64,000 bases of DNA, taken from Acinetobacter baumannii (GTDB lineage: Bacteria; Pseudomonadota; Gammaproteobacteria; Pseudomonadales; Moraxellaceae). The stretch covers positions 1,178,001-1,242,000 of the forward strand of contig NZ_CP046654.1 of NCBI RefSeq assembly GCF_009759685.1, written 5' to 3'. Below, piece after piece: positions 15,473 to 24,904 of the stretch; the stretch's first letter is position 1; each line of letters begins with the position of its first letter. Position numbers and translations under genes: made by a program. The notes beneath the pieces are model-generated. The model did not search any database. It was not told where the DNA came from and worked only from the letters and a program-made list of their open reading frames with translations.

Positions 15473-17071
15473 TTAAATAAAAATCTTTCGTGCCTGAACA
15501 AAATGTGCTCTTCGATCAGCATATGAATTTGTAGCCTCATTAATTACTTTCGTAATAGCATCTACCTGTTCTCCATTAGCTCCTCTATCTGCAACCTCAT
15601 AAAGCTTAAATTTTAGCCAAAATCTAATGGCAGATCTTACTGCATATTTGGGTTGTTCAATTAATTCAGGGTTCTTTACGAAATCAACTTTTTCTCCTGG
15701 CCATAGAGTTGAATACATATTCGTTAGATCTTGATAATTATTCTTCCCTGTTAATTGTTTTAGGCCTCGGCCTAAATATTTCCAACCATCACCAGGAGAA
15801 GTATTACCTAATTTATATTTAGCGCTCCGATAATTATCATCGTACATACGATTTGCAATTACTTCACCATTTGCTGGACCTTGTCCTCTTTTATATCCAT
15901 CAATCTCTGCTTGTTTAGGATGAGTTCTATAATAGCCTATTTGTTTCAAAGCTGTTGGACCCATATATTCGACTTGCTCTCTTAATGAAAAAGAGCTACC
16001 TACTTCTTGCCTAACTTGAGCCATAAAATGGGCTTGTCTCAATCTAGTATCTAATTTATAACCTAATAAATCGCTATTTAGTTCATCTAAAATTGGTTGC
16101 ATTTTTGTAGCCAAAGCTTTTGGCCACATTTTTTTCATTTGTTCCATTGTAATTAATATATCAACTTTAACTTTCTTATTAATTTCTGGATCATTTTGTG
16201 CCGTACTACCTTTTGTTATATCTACGTCCAGATGGAACTCAATAAGGTTGTTTTTGACTCGTGTTGCCATATAGGTTTGTGTCTTTAAAGGCTTACCATC
16301 AGGCTTATACACCGTAAATTCTAGTTTCTGCCCTATCATGCTTTGTAATGACAATTTTCCATTTGATATACTAAAAAGCTGCTTTTTACCATTCTCTACA
16401 ACTAACATTTTCACATTAGTCTTTTCTACAATGTAGTCACTTCCATCTCGATCTAGAATTTTAATCGTAGATGCACTTTTAAATTTTTCATAAGGCTCAT
16501 CTAATTTAATAAGAACTGGTTGTGAACTGCCATTAGCAGAATTTATTGAACTTTTTAAAACAAATGTATCATTTGATGTTAATACTAAGACCTCTATATC
16601 TCTATTAGGTGATGAGCGTACTTCTACTATGCCTTCATCATTTGTATATTTATCGGGCGAATTTCCTTTACCTTTTGGTCGTGATTGAATAGGAAAATTT
16701 TTCATAACCTTTCCATTCATATCAAAAATTTTAAAAAAAGTACTTACGATTCCTTTGGTTGATTTGGATTGCTTTACTTGTTTATATTCATCAATTGTTT
16801 TTGGTAATTGAACTTTTATCGGATGTATTTCCGAGGAATTCATAGATGAGTTTATCGTTTTAAATACTGTATAGTCTTTTTGATTAGGAGGCTTTGCTAA
16901 TATCTCAACAGTTCTATTTGGCGAAGCCTGAAATACAAACAGACCGAGCTTATCAGTTTTTTGGCTATTAGCTTTTAATGATCCTTTGTATCTTGATTGT
17001 ACATTTAAATTAATAATCCGATTTCCAGATTTATCATAGAATTTAGTAGTAATAGTGACTAATTTATTCAT
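15473..17071 (-). CDS. VgrG-linked T6SS effector with GH19-lysozyme-like C-terminal domain
   Basis: 532 residues, no signal peptide. Residues 1-95 and 105-195 are two related modules (each with a strand-rich start, SRYKG/SRPKG and a conserved SPNR at 50-53 and 154-157), probably Ig/transthyretin-like. A third strand-rich segment follows to about 290. Residues 305-532 look like a GH19 chitinase/endolysin domain: AHFMAQVRQEVG with putative catalytic Glu356, a second acid near Glu365, and YLGRGLKQLTGKNNY at 432-446, which matches the family's GRGxxQLTGxxNY signature. Such domains cut peptidoglycan or chitin. Placement 3 nt after vgrG, with no adaptor gene (DUF4123 or DUF2169 type) visible, indicates a cargo carried directly on the VgrG tip. 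The gene is AT-rich, suggesting recent transfer. Confidence 0.8.
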   Translation of the reverse strand: MNKLVTITTKFYDKSGNRIINLNVQSRYKGSLKANSQKTDKLGLFVFQASPNRTVEILAKPPNQKDYTVFKTINSSMNSSEIHPIKVQLPKTIDEYKQVKQSKSTKGIVSTFFKIFDMNGKVMKNFPIQSRPKGKGNSPDKYTNDEGIVEVRSSPNRDIEVLVLTSNDTFVLKSSINSANGSSQPVLIKLDEPYEKFKSASTIKILDRDGSDYIVEKTNVKMLVVENGKKQLFSISNGKLSLQSMIGQKLEFTVYKPDGKPLKTQTYMATRVKNNLIEFHLDVDITKGSTAQNDPEINKKVKVDILITMEQMKKMWPKALATKMQPILDELNSDLLGYKLDTRLRQAHFMAQVRQEVGSSFSLREQVEYMGPTALKQIGYYRTHPKQAEIDGYKRGQGPANGEVIANRMYDDNYRSAKYKLGNTSPGDGWKYLGRGLKQLTGKNNYQDLTNMYSTLWPGEKVDFVKNPELIEQPKYAVRSAIRFWLKFKLYEVADRGANGEQVDAITKVINEATNSYADRRAHFVQARKIFI

Positions 17072-17074
17072 TAA

Positions 17075-17662
17075 TCAAAACTCCTCTTCTGTATAGACAT
17101 CATCATTTTCTTCGTCATACAAAAGTGTTTCTTCGAAAAGCTCATCAATATTTTCACTATCAGGTATATTTTGCTTTAACTGAATATAATCCGAATTAAA
17201 AATCATTGCAGTAAAGTCTACTTCTTCTGGTGTATAAAAACGTAATGAACTTAAATTATTATTCTTATCAAGCTCATTTTTATGGCTTCTTATAAGAATA
17301 TTATTCTTTTTATTTATAATAAATAGTTCTTTTTTTCCCTCTGAATTTATATTCCAGTTATAGTTAATTTTATTACTAAAAGGTGTTTTTATAGTAGGTA
17401 AGCTTATCTTGGGAACAACAATATTTGCGCCGCTCATAAATAAATGCTGACCTGCTTTAACCTCAAGCTTGCCCCCAGTTACAGGGAAAATACCTGAACT
17501 ATTAATCTTGAGTTGTGAACCGTCCGCAGTGAGTATAATTTCTTTTGGGCTAGTTATTTCGATTCTATCTTCTGTTGAAATAATCTGTACCCCTTTTCGT
17601 GCAATGATATCTGTACCATCACTTTGTGCTTGTAACTCAATTTTGCCCTTGCCCGCATACAT
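17075..17662 (-). pseudogene. vgrG: Detached C-terminal segment of VgrG (out of frame with the main gene)
   Basis: 195 residues starting at ATG 17662 (MYAGKGKIELQAQ). The first part continues the DUF2345/gp5-like beta-helix that breaks off in the upstream frame, followed by a variable tail with an acidic end (LYDEENDDVYTEEEF). The frames overlap by about 109 nt. Adding one base to the homopolymer at 17684-17689 would join them as SFFAAQDGARMYAGKG, giving a VgrG of about 958 residues. A GGAG sequence 6 nt before the ATG could allow independent translation. The VgrG tail usually holds the effector, so losing it would uncouple the GH19 protein from the spike. Confidence 0.75.
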
Positions 17663-19950
17663 TCTTGCTCCATCTTGAGCTGCAAAAAACTTATCTTATT
17701 TTGGGCATGAGCAATAAAATTCTTTTGAGTACTCAGGTTAATACTATCATCAGCAGTTTGGCTAATCTGTCCATCTGCAATCACATGGATGTTTTCATTA
17801 CTGGTAAGGGCCATACTATTTGGCGCACTTAACACCATAATCGCTTGTTTAAATGCAGCAGCTTTATCTTTGTCTCGCTGTTCAATCTGGTCTAAAAAGG
17901 TTTTTAAATGATCAAGAACTTCCAACGGATCTGTCTGCTGATTTTTAGCAACTTCACTTAGAGCTTTGCTGTTGTTTAATCCACCTTCAAGCTGCTGTTT
18001 GGTTTCATTCGCATTAAGGTGAAATCCTTGAGCTTGATCTTGTTTGTGCGTACTAATGTATAAACCTTTACCCGCCCGCACAGCTCCCCAAGCGTCTGTT
18101 CTAAGCTCAAAGCCTTCACCACGGCCTTGGCTTGTCGCTTGTTCTTTAGGATGGCTTAAATTACCTAAATTCAACTGTGTTGCCGCATGGCTACTTTGGA
18201 GTTGAGTACTGATCTGCCCTGTTGTGTCATCAAAGCGTAATTGGTTGAAGCCACTTCCATTGATTTCCTGACTGCGTATGCCACTTAGCTTTTTAGTATC
18301 AGGAAGCTGCCCTTTTACATCGAATTTAGTTGGTGAACGCTGTGCTTCATGGATTCGACCCGTCACAAATGGACGGTCAATATTGCCATCAAAAAAGTCA
18401 ATGACAACCACTTCACCAATACGTGGCAAGAAACGTGCACCATAACCTTCTCCTGCCCAAGGAGTCAGTACATCCACCCAAGCCGAGTCAGTATCATTGT
18501 CATTACTACCTGCGCCACCATCATGGCCATGATCATCACTCCGAGTAAATAAAAAACGTACTTTAATGCGTCCCCATTCATCGACATGAATAGTTTCTCC
18601 CTCAGGTCCCACGACTTTCGCTCTTTGTGGGTAGGCAATTGGTCGATGCTGTTCCGGATTGTATTCAGGTGCCGTTTTGATTTGACGGCGTATTAACGTC
18701 AGCTCATTACTTTGACGTTCGATATCATCGTAACTATGTTGATCCCAACGACTTTGGGTTAATAACTGGCTAACTTGCTGATGTAAATCTTTAGGTAAAT
18801 TATTTTGGTTATAGAAATTTTTGGCAATGATTAGGAACTCTTGATCTGCTCCTTCATGCTGATCAATTTCAGGGTGTTCGCGTAGATTAAACCAATAGCC
18901 GACTTGGGTATCGCGCACACTACTGTAGGCTTTAAAGTATTTGGCCCGACTCGCATGCATGTCGGTGAAGTGTTGATTTAATTTTTCTAATTGGCTACTG
19001 CTTGAAGCGGTTGCCTGATCTTCCCCTTTTAAATCTTGCATCCAGGCGGGGCTTACGTGCCATGCTTGCTCAAGACTTAAAGTGGCCGAATCAAAGTTAT
19101 CTGAGTGTGTATGGGTAGTAACAACTGAACCATTACCCTCTTCTTGTGCTAACGCATCAGGCTGCCAACGCTGTACATGTACGGCAGTCGGTTGCAGACT
19201 TCGCACTGCAACAAAGCCTGTAATACTATCTTGATATTCGGTTGCGCTACTTCTGTGATAGCGAATACTACGACGTGCTAAAGCTTGGTATTGGTTATTG
19301 TCATCAATTAATCTTAGTTTTTGACCTTGTATTGGTGCAGTAAAATGAGGGACAAAAAGCTTTGATTCATCAATGAGCCAACTAACCCCCTCACTTCGCC
19401 ACAAACGTGTGAGAAAGTCATAGTCTGACTCATTATGCTGCATAGTGAACGGACGAATATCATAGTTTTGACTTAACCCACCCAAATCAAGACTTAAACT
19501 CGCAGCAAACAGTGGACTTTTTTCTTGCCATTCTTTAAATAGAACTTCGGTAATTTCTACAATACTTTTATTCATAAAAACACGACTATTACGGCGTTTG
19601 TGCCATAAATTTGTCGCATCTTCTATAGTCAGCTTATAAAGCGTTAAAGCGCCATCACTTTGTCCATAACTGGCCTCAGTCACAATACCTGTAGTTCGGA
19701 ACAATTGCCCCGAATCAGTGACCTGATCAACAGCGACTTGAACACCAATAAATTGCTTCAATGCAATTTGGGCATTGGTTGAAAGGCAGATCAATTCTGC
19801 CATTAGGCCACCATTTAGCTGATGTTGGCCTTCTATACGTTGTAAGAATACTTGATGATTGAGTAGTTCATTAGAAAATTGTACGTGGATAGCACGTTTC
19901 TGAGCATTTAGCCCTATTTTTTCCAAGACACTAAATATATTAAAAAGCAT
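17554..19950 (-). CDS. vgrG: Type VI secretion spike protein VgrG, truncated by a frameshift
   Basis: About 798 residues from ATG 19950 (MLFNIFSVLEKIGLNAQKRA). VgrG trimers cap the Hcp tube and carry effectors into target cells. Domains in order: gp27-like N-terminal region (SRVFMNKSI and NESDYDFLTRLWRSEGVSW), the gp5 OB-fold (VDEWGRIKVRFLF, TPWAGEGYGARFLPRIGEVV, GNIDRPFVTGR), then the DUF2345 region (SSHAATQLNLG onward). Near residue 754 the frame leaves the family sequence after KNFIAHAQNKISF and ends with an unrelated basic tail. The cause is a run of six T (coding strand) where seven are needed. No ribosome-binding site is evident at 19950; a GTG at 19986 gives a 12-residue extension. dsbB is upstream beyond a terminator. 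Confidence 0.85.
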   Translation of the reverse strand: MLFNIFSVLEKIGLNAQKRAIHVQFSNELLNHQVFLQRIEGQHQLNGGLMAELICLSTNAQIALKQFIGVQVAVDQVTDSGQLFRTTGIVTEASYGQSDGALTLYKLTIEDATNLWHKRRNSRVFMNKSIVEITEVLFKEWQEKSPLFAASLSLDLGGLSQNYDIRPFTMQHNESDYDFLTRLWRSEGVSWLIDESKLFVPHFTAPIQGQKLRLIDDNNQYQALARRSIRYHRSSATEYQDSITGFVAVRSLQPTAVHVQRWQPDALAQEEGNGSVVTTHTHSDNFDSATLSLEQAWHVSPAWMQDLKGEDQATASSSSQLEKLNQHFTDMHASRAKYFKAYSSVRDTQVGYWFNLREHPEIDQHEGADQEFLIIAKNFYNQNNLPKDLHQQVSQLLTQSRWDQHSYDDIERQSNELTLIRRQIKTAPEYNPEQHRPIAYPQRAKVVGPEGETIHVDEWGRIKVRFLFTRSDDHGHDGGAGSNDNDTDSAWVDVLTPWAGEGYGARFLPRIGEVVVIDFFDGNIDRPFVTGRIHEAQRSPTKFDVKGQLPDTKKLSGIRSQEINGSGFNQLRFDDTTGQISTQLQSSHAATQLNLGNLSHPKEQATSQGRGEGFELRTDAWGAVRAGKGLYISTHKQDQAQGFHLNANETKQQLEGGLNNSKALSEVAKNQQTDPLEVLDHLKTFLDQIEQRDKDKAAAFKQAIMVLSAPNSMALTSNENIHVIADGQISQTADDSINLSTQKNFIAHAQNKISFLQLKMEQECMRARAKLSYKHKVMVQISLHEKGYRLFQQKIESK
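17683..17691 (-). other. Frameshift point in vgrG: six-T run forming a -1 slippery heptamer
   Basis: On the coding strand the zero-frame codons AGT TTT TTG contain T TTT TTG, which fits the X XXY YYZ slippery pattern in the correct phase. A -1 slip here would restore the downstream VgrG frame. The run sits at 17684-17689 of the plus strand as six A residues. Confidence 0.65.
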
Positions 19951-20070
19951 TTTTTTATAATCATAAGGATATATAAACGGCTGCACTTTATAAAAAACAG
20001 AACTATCTGTCTACAAAATTATGCGTTATTTCTATCAATTTTTTTATATTTTCACTTATTCGAAAGTTAT

Positions 20071-20101
20071 AAAAAAAGCCCAACTTAAGTTGAGCTTTTT
20101 T
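20071..20101 (-). terminator. Terminator of gshA-dsbB
   Basis: Stem GCCCAAC-TTAA-GTTGAGC (one mismatch) with A and T runs on both sides, 14 nt after the dsbB stop codon and ahead of vgrG. Confidence 0.85.
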
Positions 20102-20114
20102 AATTACTTTAAAC

Positions 20115-20630
20115 TTACTTTTTAGCCGTCTTAAACACTGGATAAAAACGGAATAACTGCCATAAACAAACCAGTAACAGTAAAAGGAAATAGGCCAATG
20201 ACCAAACTGGTAAAGACTGACCTAAAAAAGTCCAGTCAATTGCCGCACACTCACCTGAGCCCGAAAGTACTTCTTGTAAAACGGTTTTCATTGGTAAAGC
20301 ATCAATGAGGTAATTTAAACCCGGACCACAGCTTGGTACTTGATCTGGTGGTAAATGCTGTAGCCAAACATGTCGGCCCGCCACCCCCACTGACCATAAA
20401 ATTGCAACACCTGCCAAAAATGCATAAAAGCGTTTAATCGCATTGGAAACCGGGTTATGCAAAAACGCAATAAGAGCCACAAAACCCATTGCCATTAAGC
20501 CAACACGTTGAAAAATACAGAGCGGACATGGCTCCAACCCTTTTACATGTTCCAAATACAACGCAAAAGACATGCCGACAATGCTTGCCAGAACAAGCAG
20601 TCCACTCACCAAACGGTAACTTAATCGCAT
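20115..20630 (-). CDS. dsbB: Disulfide bond formation protein B
   Basis: 171 residues, four membrane segments. DsbB reoxidises periplasmic DsbA by passing electrons to quinone. Both periplasmic cysteine pairs are present: Cys35/Cys38 in EPCPLC after the first helix, and Cys101/Cys128 in the second periplasmic loop (PSCGPGLNY ... SGECAAIDW). The conserved Arg of QRVG follows the first pair. The gene begins 14 nt after gshA and ends at a strong terminator, so the two probably form an operon linking thiol metabolism. dsbD is also in this window, but about 20 kb away. Confidence 0.95.
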   Translation of the reverse strand: MRLSYRLVSGLLVLASIVGMSFALYLEHVKGLEPCPLCIFQRVGLMAMGFVALIAFLHNPVSNAIKRFYAFLAGVAILWSVGVAGRHVWLQHLPPDQVPSCGPGLNYLIDALPMKTVLQEVLSGSGECAAIDWTFLGQSLPVWSLAYFLLLLLVCLWQLFRFYPVFKTAKK

Positions 20631-20644
20631 GTAAAACCTCGTTT

Positions 20645-22222
20645 TTATCTATATTGTTCAAGATATTGATCAAAACTGATCTGACTATCTTGCTCAAGTT
20701 GTTCTTGCTGCTGTAAAGATTGCACAGCCAATTGTTCAAAATATTGCAAAGTCTCTGCACTAATCTCATGCTTTTCATAAGTTTCAGCATGTAATTGTGC
20801 CATATGACTACCAAAGCTCCAGGTTCCACCATGCTTTAATGTGTCATCAATCACATGAGCAGATAATGTTTCATCTACTTCATCAATACGTTCTTGCATC
20901 ACAGCCAAAGCCGAGCTGTATAGATCTGTTGCATAGGTCTGATCGAGTAAGCGAGCACAATCCTGCATTTTAGAAATATACTGACGTGCCCAATCTTCAA
21001 TATGGTAAGACCCGTTTAAATCAGTAATAGTTGCATTTGGTGCTCGACCACGATTAACCACTTCTGTTTGGTTTTTCTCAATCAAATCTTGCTCAGGGCA
21101 TAACAGTTCAGGACTATCGCTTAATAAACAATAAAGCGCTAATGCCTCAAGGAAACCTGCTGTTGTTTCATTGACGCCAATTGCCGAATATGGATTTACG
21201 TCCACTGCACGAAGTTCAACATAACCCACCCCTCGATTTTTCAAGGCCTGAGATGGTGTTTCACCCGCTTGAGGAACTTGTTTTGGACGCACGAGACTGT
21301 AATATTCATTCTCGATTTGTAAAACATGATCATTAATTTGCAATGGCTCACCAGAGGCATCATTTAACCCTAAACGGCTAAATGGCGGATATGGAGAATG
21401 TACTGCTTTTTGTAAACCGTCCAGATAACCAGTTAAGTTGTTATAGTGAATGCCTAAACTTTTTTGTGCCGAGTTTTGGTAGCCTAAACGTCCCATACGC
21501 AGAGCTGTAGCATACGGTAAATAATATGACCCTTTGATTAAAGGCAACAAATGATGTTCATGACCCGTCAGAAAACAACGGCAAACCGATGGGCTCGCTC
21601 CCACTAAAAACATAACTAGTGGCGTTAAACGAATAAAGTTACGGATAAGTCCAAAATAGCGATGACTACGATAATCTTGCAGACTAAGTGCTTTTAATTT
21701 TTCGTCAGTTTCATGTGCCTGCAAAGCAGAAAAAAGAGAATCAGGGAAAGATAAATTATAGTGTACGCCCGAAATCGTCTGCATACGGCGACCATAACGA
21801 ATACCTAAACCACGGCGATAAAGCGTCTTGAAACGGCCAATATTAGAAGTGCCATATTGAGCTAGACGAATACGTTCTTCATTGTCATCTAGCATACATG
21901 GCATAGACAACGGCCAGAGCTTTTCACCATTTTCTAAATGACGGTGCACAACCGCATGAATATCGGTGAGCTCATGCAAGGCATCACCAATGGTTGGCTG
22001 TGGTGAAGTAATAAACTCCATCAACGCTTCAGAATAATCTGTGGTGATTTTCGGATGTGTTAAAGCTGAACCTAATGCCTTTGGATGTAACTCTTGTGAT
22101 AAGAACCCATTACTTTGCATACGTAGGCTTTCACGTTCTATTCCACGTAACATGCCTTGTAGTAGCGACGAATCCACCCAAGCAGGAATAACTGATTGAG
22201 ATGGTGTAGTGGGTTGACTCAT
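20645..22222 (-). CDS. gshA: Glutamate-cysteine ligase
   Basis: 525 residues, the proteobacterial type-1 enzyme that makes gamma-glutamylcysteine with ATP in the first step of glutathione synthesis. Recognisable blocks are [10 protein letters not shown] at the start (GIERE is the family signature), [12 protein letters not shown], the metal/ATP region [13 protein letters not shown], and [19 protein letters not shown]. It is followed by dsbB. The upstream region to 22390 contains the divergent leader of the DUF924 gene. Confidence 0.95.
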   Translation of the reverse strand: MSQPTTPSQSVIPAWVDSSLLQGMLRGIERESLRMQSNGFLSQELHPKALGSALTHPKITTDYSEALMEFITSPQPTIGDALHELTDIHAVVHRHLENGEKLWPLSMPCMLDDNEERIRLAQYGTSNIGRFKTLYRRGLGIRYGRRMQTISGVHYNLSFPDSLFSALQAHETDEKLKALSLQDYRSHRYFGLIRNFIRLTPLVMFLVGASPSVCRCFLTGHEHHLLPLIKGSYYLPYATALRMGRLGYQNSAQKSLGIHYNNLTGYLDGLQKAVHSPYPPFSRLGLNDASGEPLQINDHVLQIENEYYSLVRPKQVPQAGETPSQALKNRGVGYVELRAVDVNPYSAIGVNETTAGFLEALALYCLLSDSPELLCPEQDLIEKNQTEVVNRGRAPNATITDLNGSYHIEDWARQYISKMQDCARLLDQTYATDLYSSALAVMQERIDEVDETLSAHVIDDTLKHGGTWSFGSHMAQLHAETYEKHEISAETLQYFEQLAVQSLQQQEQLEQDSQISFDQYLEQYR

Positions 22223-22390
22223 GCATTTGCTCGCTTATAAAAGATCACTATATACAAAATCGTGACATGATACGGCTATTGATATGATCACATCATTTCA
22301 GTTTGGCAATTTTTATCACAATCTTGTTATTTAAGACACGAAAGAATTGTGATTTTATTGAAGAATAATTGCTAAAGAGTTGTCAATATC

Positions 22391-22930
22391 ATGAACGATC
22401 AAGACATTTTAAACTTCTGGTTTTCACCTGAACAACGTTCACTCTGGTTTGCAAAAAGTGAGGATTTTGACGCAAAAATTCGTGATCAATTTGCAGACGT
22501 TCATCGACAGGCAACTCGAGCAGAACTTTGGTCTTGGCGGAAAACACCAGAAGGTCGTCTTGCAGAGATTATTGTGCTAGATCAGTTTTCTCGCAACATT
22601 TATCGTGATCAACCCGAATCTTTTGCTTATGACGGCCTTGCTTTAGCCTTGTCACAAGAAGCAATTAGCTTGCAACTCGATGCACAACTTAACCCAGAAC
22701 AGCGCTCGTTTTTGTACATGCCATTTATGCATAGTGAATCGAAGCTAATTCATGAGTTTGCTTTAAAATTATTTCAACGCCTCGGCAATGAAATTAATTT
22801 AAGCTTTGAGAAAAAACATAAAGTGATTATAGATCGCTTTGGACGTTATCCTCATCGCAATGCCATCCTTGGACGTGTCTCAACACCAGAGGAAACCGAA
22901 TTTTTATTAGAACCGAACAGTAGTTTTTAA
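22391..22930 (+). CDS. DUF924 family protein
   Basis: 179 residues, all helical, no signal peptide. The conserved DUF924 pattern is clear: ILNFWFSPEQRSLWFAKSEDFD at the start, LAEIIVLDQFSRNIYRD, and the FLYMPFMHSES and FGRYPHRNAILGRVSTPEE blocks near the end. The family has a TPR-like fold and no established biochemical function. It is divergent from gshA, a position that may or may not be meaningful. Confidence 0.9.
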   Translation: MNDQDILNFWFSPEQRSLWFAKSEDFDAKIRDQFADVHRQATRAELWSWRKTPEGRLAEIIVLDQFSRNIYRDQPESFAYDGLALALSQEAISLQLDAQLNPEQRSFLYMPFMHSESKLIHEFALKLFQRLGNEINLSFEKKHKVIIDRFGRYPHRNAILGRVSTPEETEFLLEPNSSF

Positions 22931-22989
22931 GACTTCTCTATTTTTAATGCTGACGCATCCATTCTTTTATGCTCAGCTGGGAGTTCATC

Positions 22990-23553
22990 ATGAAATATCT
23001 CTCTCTTTGTTTAGCCTTAGGCACTGCCATAACTTTAAGTGCTTGTTCAACTGTACCCAGCAAACCAAAAACTTTCGATCAGCTTGGCCAGTTTTCGGCC
23101 TATCCGTTAAATGCTCAAACGTTTCGAATCAGCTTCCAAGCTGACTCAAACATGAGCTATGGAGCAGCCGAAGAAATTACTTTAGTGAAATCAGCACAGA
23201 CTACAGTACAAAAAGGTTTCCGCTTTTTTAAAGTGCTGAACGACCCAAGTAATCAAAGCCAAAAGCCACCGCGTCAAGCTGTAGTTTACCCATCTGCACC
23301 AAGCTTTTACCCATATGGTTACTACCGCCGCTATCCGGGTTTCTGGCATGATCCGTTCTATGATTTCCCACAAGTGGTCAATATCGACCCTGTTCAAGTG
23401 TCGTATACTATTGAATGTTATCGGGATCAAAAGCAGGCTCCTCAAGATGCCTTTGATGCAACGTTAATTCTCAAATCTATCGGACAAAAATATGGTTTAA
23501 GCCCGACAGGAGAATTGTTGCCGCCACCTGAGCCGCCAGTAAAACAAAAATGA
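22990..23553 (+). CDS. Lipoprotein of the CC0125/CC1285 type
   Basis: About 187 residues from ATG 22990; an earlier in-frame ATG at 22969 would add seven residues ahead of the signal sequence. Signal peptide followed by a lipobox (LSAC), so the mature protein is lipid-anchored. The core contains SAQTTVQKGFRFFKVL, characteristic of small bacterial lipoproteins of this group, then a Pro/Tyr-rich stretch (YPYGYYRRYPGFWHDP) and a Pro-rich C-terminus. The function is unknown. It lies 13 nt before the DUF445 gene, suggesting a joint envelope role. Confidence 0.75.
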   Translation: MKYLSLCLALGTAITLSACSTVPSKPKTFDQLGQFSAYPLNAQTFRISFQADSNMSYGAAEEITLVKSAQTTVQKGFRFFKVLNDPSNQSQKPPRQAVVYPSAPSFYPYGYYRRYPGFWHDPFYDFPQVVNIDPVQVSYTIECYRDQKQAPQDAFDATLILKSIGQKYGLSPTGELLPPPEPPVKQK

Positions 23554-23566
23554 ATAGGATGACCGT

Positions 23567-24877
23567 ATGAATATGGCAGAAGAAGTACACCATGCACCCA
23601 ATCTGAAGCGCAGCAAATATTTCGCTACGATGGCACTTATTATTGTGGTGGTGCTGTGGATTGGGTTATTGATCGCCAATCGCTTTCTGCCAGAGTACAC
23701 AGACTTAATTCATATTTTAATGCTAGGTGCCGAAGCTGGTGTAGTGGGTGGACTAGCAGATTGGTATGCGATTACCGTTCTGTTTCGAAACCCATTTGGT
23801 AAGCTTCCTATCCCTAAGTTTTTACGTGATCATACCGAAATTATTCCACGTAATAAGGCACGTATTGCCGAATCAATGGGTCGATTTGTACAGGAAAACT
23901 TCCTGTCGCCTCAGGTGGTCGAACGAAGCCTAGAAAAAACCGATTTAAGTCTTGCCATTGGCCAATGGCTTGCCAGTCCACAAAACAATACGCAAGTGGT
24001 ACAACTCATTCAGCAAACTGTACCTAAAGTTTTTGAATTTGTTAGCCAAGAACAAATTGCCAATTTCGTGCAAAACAACAGTGTGCAATGGGTGCGTAAC
24101 ACTCAAGTCAATAAACTTGCGAGTGAAATGCTGCGTGCAGTATTGGAAAATGATTTCCACCAAGATGTACTGCAACGTGGTCTCGATATCGCGCATGAGT
24201 GGGTGGTACAAAATCCGGATAAAACTCGCGAATTGACAAGAAAAATGTTTAAAGCGCTGGGCGTCTGGTCTCTTGCAAAAGGTGCAAGCTGGATCGGTAT
24301 TGATGTTCAGCAGCGCACCATTGATTCACTGGTTGAAAAAGTAGAATCAATGCTGGCTGACCATGAACACCCATGGCGACAGGAAATTGAAACTATTGCC
24401 CACTCGCTCATGCTGGAGTTGGCAAACCCTGAGAGTATTGCCAGCCAACGTCTAAATAGTGGCAAAGATGCGTTGCTAGATAGTCCTCAAGTTCTAAATT
24501 TCATTAGTGGTGCTGTCACTATTTTATGCGATGCCATTAAAGAAGATTTAATGAAAGAAGACTCTGGTATTGCAATGAACCTCAGAGCTGCCATTCAGCA
24601 GTTGGGCGAAAACCTTGTCCAAAATGTAAAAGTACGTGAAGTTCTCAACAAAGAAATGACAGGACTTGCCATGAACTTTACGGACCAATATAGCCATAAA
24701 ATCATACGCTATGTGAGTGAGCGCATTCATGAGTGGGACTCACGTGAAATGATTGGAAAAATTGAAAACGAAGTCGGTGGCGACTTACACATGATTCGTG
24801 TGAATGGCGTTGTGGTAGGTGCATTTATCGGCTTAACTCTAGGTGTAATACGAGCAGCGATTGAATCAATTTTATAA
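23567..24877 (+). CDS. DUF445 membrane protein
   Basis: 436 residues with one N-terminal transmembrane pair (about residues 20-75) and one C-terminal hydrophobic segment (GVVVGAFIGLTLGVIRAAI), separated by a long helical domain. The motif GAEAGVVGGLADWYAITVLFRNPFG is the signature of the DUF445/YjiN family, whose role is unknown. It follows the lipoprotein gene by 13 nt and precedes the aminotransferase by 27 nt. Confidence 0.88.
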   Translation: MNMAEEVHHAPNLKRSKYFATMALIIVVVLWIGLLIANRFLPEYTDLIHILMLGAEAGVVGGLADWYAITVLFRNPFGKLPIPKFLRDHTEIIPRNKARIAESMGRFVQENFLSPQVVERSLEKTDLSLAIGQWLASPQNNTQVVQLIQQTVPKVFEFVSQEQIANFVQNNSVQWVRNTQVNKLASEMLRAVLENDFHQDVLQRGLDIAHEWVVQNPDKTRELTRKMFKALGVWSLAKGASWIGIDVQQRTIDSLVEKVESMLADHEHPWRQEIETIAHSLMLELANPESIASQRLNSGKDALLDSPQVLNFISGAVTILCDAIKEDLMKEDSGIAMNLRAAIQQLGENLVQNVKVREVLNKEMTGLAMNFTDQYSHKIIRYVSERIHEWDSREMIGKIENEVGGDLHMIRVNGVVVGAFIGLTLGVIRAAIESIL

Positions 24878-24904
24878 CGTTAATAATTTCCTTAAGAGAA
24901 CAAT

